A stretch of 64,000 bases of DNA, taken from a virus. Below, piece after piece: positions 61,596 through 64,000 of this stretch (position 1 is its first letter; every line of letters begins with the position of its first letter). The stretch lies in IMG/VR virus record IMGVR_UViG_3300032050_000004, positions 1-64,000 of that record. The stretch is one strand, 5' to 3'. The position numbers and the translations under genes are program-made. The notes under the pieces were generated by a model. That model was given only the letters and a program-made list of their open reading frames with translations. It was not told the origin of the DNA and searched no databases.

Positions 61596-62321
61596 ATGAA
61601 CTTGAAAATAGTTGATATTTTAAGAGAAGGTTTAAAAGACAAAAATAATTCACAAGTTGCTGATTTTAAACCAGTTAAGTTGGGTTATAAATACGATGAA
61701 TTAAAAGAATTTATTGATAGTGAAACTATGGATATTCATTATAACAAACATTATAAAGGATATGTAAAAAAATTGAATGAGCTTTTGAAGGAAAAGGGTT
61801 TTAAATTAAAAAAGGATGATGGAATAATCAGTTTAATATCTAGGGTTAATGGCTTGGGGAAAAAAATAAAAAATCAAGCTGGTGGTGTATATAATCATGA
61901 ATTTCTTTGGGAAATCATGACCCCTGATAAAGAAAAGAGAATTTTTGATGGTGAGATTAAAAAAATTATAGAGAATCAATATGGATCATTAGAAAAGTTT
62001 ATAGAAGAATTCTCTAATGAGTCAAAAAGCAAATTTGGTTCTGGTTGGTGTTGGGCAATTTTGAAATCTAACAACAGAATAAAAATAATGACCACGTCCA
62101 ATCAGGATAATCCAAAAATGAATATTTTTCTAACTAAGGATAAAAACGAAGAAGGTAATATTATTTACAAACCAATAACAGGTAAAATAATTTTAGGTCT
62201 AGATCTTTGGGAACATTCATATTATCTTAAATACAGAAATAAACGAGATGACTATATTAAAAATTTTTGGAAAGTAGTTAATTGGAAATACATAAACGAT
62301 CTAATAAAAAAAGAGTCCTAA
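61596..62321 (+). CDS. Leader-bearing Fe/Mn superoxide dismutase
   Basis: 241 residues. Residues 1-11 (MNLKIVDILRE) are a short virion-type leader. All four metal ligands of Fe/Mn SOD are visible: H48 (MDIHYNKHYKGYV), H101 (GGVYNHEFLW), D203 and H207 (GLDLWEHSYYLKYRNKR). GSGWCWAIL and the C-terminal FWKVVNWKYIN also fit. SOD converts superoxide to peroxide and oxygen. An insertion around 85-95 and Cys in GWCW are atypical. The leader suggests packaging in the virion. Confidence 0.9.
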   Translation: MNLKIVDILREGLKDKNNSQVADFKPVKLGYKYDELKEFIDSETMDIHYNKHYKGYVKKLNELLKEKGFKLKKDDGIISLISRVNGLGKKIKNQAGGVYNHEFLWEIMTPDKEKRIFDGEIKKIIENQYGSLEKFIEEFSNESKSKFGSGWCWAILKSNNRIKIMTTSNQDNPKMNIFLTKDKNEEGNIIYKPITGKIILGLDLWEHSYYLKYRNKRDDYIKNFWKVVNWKYINDLIKKES

Positions 62322-62340
62322 AATTAGGACTCTTTTTATT
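62311..62340 (+). terminator. Terminator after the SOD gene
   Basis: AGAGTCCTAA/TTAGGACTCT stem with T5; it can also serve the convergent gene. Confidence 0.8.
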
Positions 62341-62357
62341 ATAATAAAATCTATAAT

Positions 62358-63602
62358 TTATCTAACGTTTACAGCAGGATTACCAGACGTTGTTTCTGAA
62401 GATGTACCAGCAGAATTTACAGCTTTTACTTTGAATCTGAATTTTAGATTTTTCTTATCAGTGGATAACATCTGATTTACTTCTTGTGCAGACCTTAATT
62501 GTTGCCCAGAGAATGTTGCATTGGTTCCAGCGACTGTTTGTGCCATAGAATTGATTGCTTTCTCAGCACTTCCAGAAATTAAAAGATATGGAGTTACTAC
62601 ATATGAAGTAGCACTTGATGAGGCATCCCAATTAACAGATACGGTTTGTGTGGTTGTATTAGATCCTGAACCCACATTGTTTGAAGTTGTAGTAACATTA
62701 GATGGGGCAGAAGGAAAAATTGGTGTTGAGCAAGGTCCAAAACCAGAAGATAAGTAAGTTATACCATTTGCAAAATAAGGATAAGTGGTACTTTGACCAG
62801 TTGCACCATTCCAATTAAATGGTATTACCAATGAATCTTTAAAACAATTAGAACCTTGATTCAACATGTAAAAATTAGCCGATATTGCTAAATAATAATT
62901 TCCGGGTGTTAGATTTGCTGGTAATTGTACTATACTTTGATCGTTAGATACATAATTTGGAAATATAACTAGACTATCACATACAATACAATTGTTATAA
63001 TAATTATCCATTAAATTTCTCCCGAATTGAGCTATTGTTGTATCAAGTGTTCCACATTGAGAAACTAACCAATCTTTCAATACATTAGGTGCAGTCCCTG
63101 TTGTTGGTGGTGCTCCAAAATATTGAGTGATATATGTTGTTTGACCATTATAAAAGGAAACTGCATATTCAGAGTTGTTTTGAATATTCCAATCTGTTTT
63201 TTTGTTCCAGTTTATTACATTTCCACAAGAATCTAAAATGTAAGCAGTAACAAAATTTGGTATATTATTGAAATCTAAATTGTTTGTGAATTGTGGATTA
63301 TAGCATGGATCGTGAGTAATACCATTTTGACCATAAGTTCCAAAATATGCTACACTAGAACCCATGTTGGCTAAATTGATTGGAAATCTAGCAAGCAAAT
63401 AAGGTTGTCCAACCACAAAATTTGCATTTGAACTTCCGCAATTTAAATAAAAAGAATCTTGAGATGTAACAACACCAGATTCAAATCTTAGTCCCCAATA
63501 AGGACTTACAATGTAAACAGAGTCTATAAGTACATCTGGGTTTTGAGCTTTACCAACAATACCTGTTAATAAAAGCATGAAGATTGATATTAATTTTTTC
63601 AT
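62358..63602 (-). CDS. Exported protein with C-terminal Fn3-like domain
   Basis: 414 residues. Signal peptide 1-19 (ends GKAQ). The N-terminal 270 residues have conserved-looking Cys pairs (LNCGSSNA, HDPCYNP, DSCGNVINW, NCIVCDSLV) and PANLTPGNYYLAISANFY, reminiscent of lysyl-oxidase-like or related secreted domains, though copper-ligand histidines are not evident. About 290-410 is an Fn3-like domain (VSVNWDASSSATSYVVTPYL, KVKAVNSAGTSSET). No T9SS sorting tail. Role unknown. Confidence 0.72.
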   Translation of the reverse strand: MKKLISIFMLLLTGIVGKAQNPDVLIDSVYIVSPYWGLRFESGVVTSQDSFYLNCGSSNANFVVGQPYLLARFPINLANMGSSVAYFGTYGQNGITHDPCYNPQFTNNLDFNNIPNFVTAYILDSCGNVINWNKKTDWNIQNNSEYAVSFYNGQTTYITQYFGAPPTTGTAPNVLKDWLVSQCGTLDTTIAQFGRNLMDNYYNNCIVCDSLVIFPNYVSNDQSIVQLPANLTPGNYYLAISANFYMLNQGSNCFKDSLVIPFNWNGATGQSTTYPYFANGITYLSSGFGPCSTPIFPSAPSNVTTTSNNVGSGSNTTTQTVSVNWDASSSATSYVVTPYLLISGSAEKAINSMAQTVAGTNATFSGQQLRSAQEVNQMLSTDKKNLKFRFKVKAVNSAGTSSETTSGNPAVNVR

Positions 63603-63718
63603 TTTTAAATTTTTAATTAAGTTTTCAAATACAAATTACACTTGTTTGAAAAAATAATCAATATTAAATTATTATATATTTTTTATTATATATAATTATT
63701 TTTAAAGAAAATAAAATT

Positions 63719-64000
63719 ATGTCATTGGAAGTAAACACAACAAATTTTGAAGAAATTATAAAAAATAAAGAAGAGTTAGTTTTAGTTGATTTCTGGGCTC
63801 CTTGGTGTGGACCTTGCAAAATTATCGGCCCTTTTTTAGACGAATTATTAATTCAATTCGAAAATAATTTGATAGTAGCTAAAGTAAATGTAGATGAAAA
63901 TCCAGAATTAGCAGCTCAATTCGGAATAAGAAATATTCCAACTATACTTTTTTTCAAGAAAGGTGAAATAGTTGATAAAAGTGTTGGAGTTAGCAATAAA
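63719..64000 (+). CDS. Thioredoxin (C-terminus cut by window edge)
   Basis: 94 codons to the window edge from the ATG at 63719. VLVDFWAPWCGPCKIIGPFL contains the CGPC active site; cis-proline IPTI follows at about 75. Full-length thioredoxins are about 105 residues, so roughly 10 are missing. A disulphide reductase, possibly a ribonucleotide-reductase partner in the adjoining region. The 63603-63718 stretch upstream is AT-rich with no clear promoter motif. Confidence 0.93.
   Translation, partial: MSLEVNTTNFEEIIKNKEELVLVDFWAPWCGPCKIIGPFLDELLIQFENNLIVAKVNVDENPELAAQFGIRNIPTILFFKKGEIVDKSVGVSNK

Noticed and set aside
1-64000. Host chromosome or conjugative plasmid
   Set aside because: DUF genes at 1-17 kb occur on plasmids too, but two phage-like promoter classes, virion leaders, holin-like genes and a virion-type muramidase favour a phage. 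Not fully excluded, since no capsid or terminase gene is in view.
1-64000. Stop-codon reassignment
   Set aside because: TAA, TAG and TGA all end compact genes at expected positions and conserved domains contain no in-frame stops.

Overview
The window reads as part of a large AT-rich (about 30% G+C) tailed-phage genome infecting a Bacteroidota host that has type IX secretion. The host inference rests on a metalloprotease ending in a T9SS sorting domain (40106-42514), many short lipoproteins with Bacteroidota-style signal peptides, and promoters matching TTTG-N19-TAnnTTTG (45697-45727). The phage inference rests on dense small DUF genes, two phage-specific promoter classes, holin-like proteins, a muramidase with a virion-targeting leader, and about 18 proteins with a short N-terminal amphipathic leader ending in (I/L)xE, which resembles the T4 capsid-targeting and prohead-protease signal. 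No terminase, portal, capsid or tail gene lies in the window, so a phage-derived element cannot be excluded.

Region 1 (1-17.9 kb, nearly all minus strand) looks like an early region. It holds about 50 mostly tiny genes: DUF families (YubB/DUF1281, DUF3846 twice, DUF6915-like, DUF6878-like), SprT-like and 3D-domain proteins, zinc-ribbon and HTH proteins, small lipoproteins and one-helix membrane peptides. Most operons start with a promoter made of TTAAACCTTTTT, a short AT spacer and CGTATTGATT. Between operons lie about eleven copies of a dyad-symmetric element with arms (AAAATGTAAA...TCGTATATCT) that look like divergent promoters. Each arm is followed by a variable, anomalously G+C-rich segment of 60-110 bp that runs into the neighbouring operon's terminator. 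This family is the strongest candidate for an undescribed system.

Region 2 (17.9-24.3 kb) has a divergent switch at 17.80-17.89 kb, three plus-strand early genes, then a block bounded by diverged copies of an AT-rich repeat. That block holds a 739-residue GIY-YIG nuclease embedded in about twelve 40-45-residue repeats.

Region 3 (24.3-64 kb) looks late. Genes alternate strand, and many have their own CTATTTATTT-like motif 5-20 nt before the start. It encodes a leader-bearing cargo set: GH108 muramidase, two ADP-ribosyltransferase-like proteins, Fe/Mn superoxide dismutase, an HExxH protease and several unknowns. It also holds holin-like membrane proteins, a PAS histidine kinase / response regulator / coiled-coil membrane protein operon, a glycosyltransferase plus LpxH-like pair, a Nudix hydrolase, an aaRS-like protein, two FkbM methyltransferases, a SET-domain protein, two histone-H1-like lysine-rich proteins (one with a BRCT domain), a separate BRCT protein, an M20 peptidase and a C-terminally cut thioredoxin.

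A plausible reading: early small genes and structured RNAs remodel the host; late genes build virions carrying an enzymatic cargo; exported proteins (T9SS protease, OmpA-like, Cbp1-like lipoprotein) run partly from host-type promoters and remodel the cell surface.
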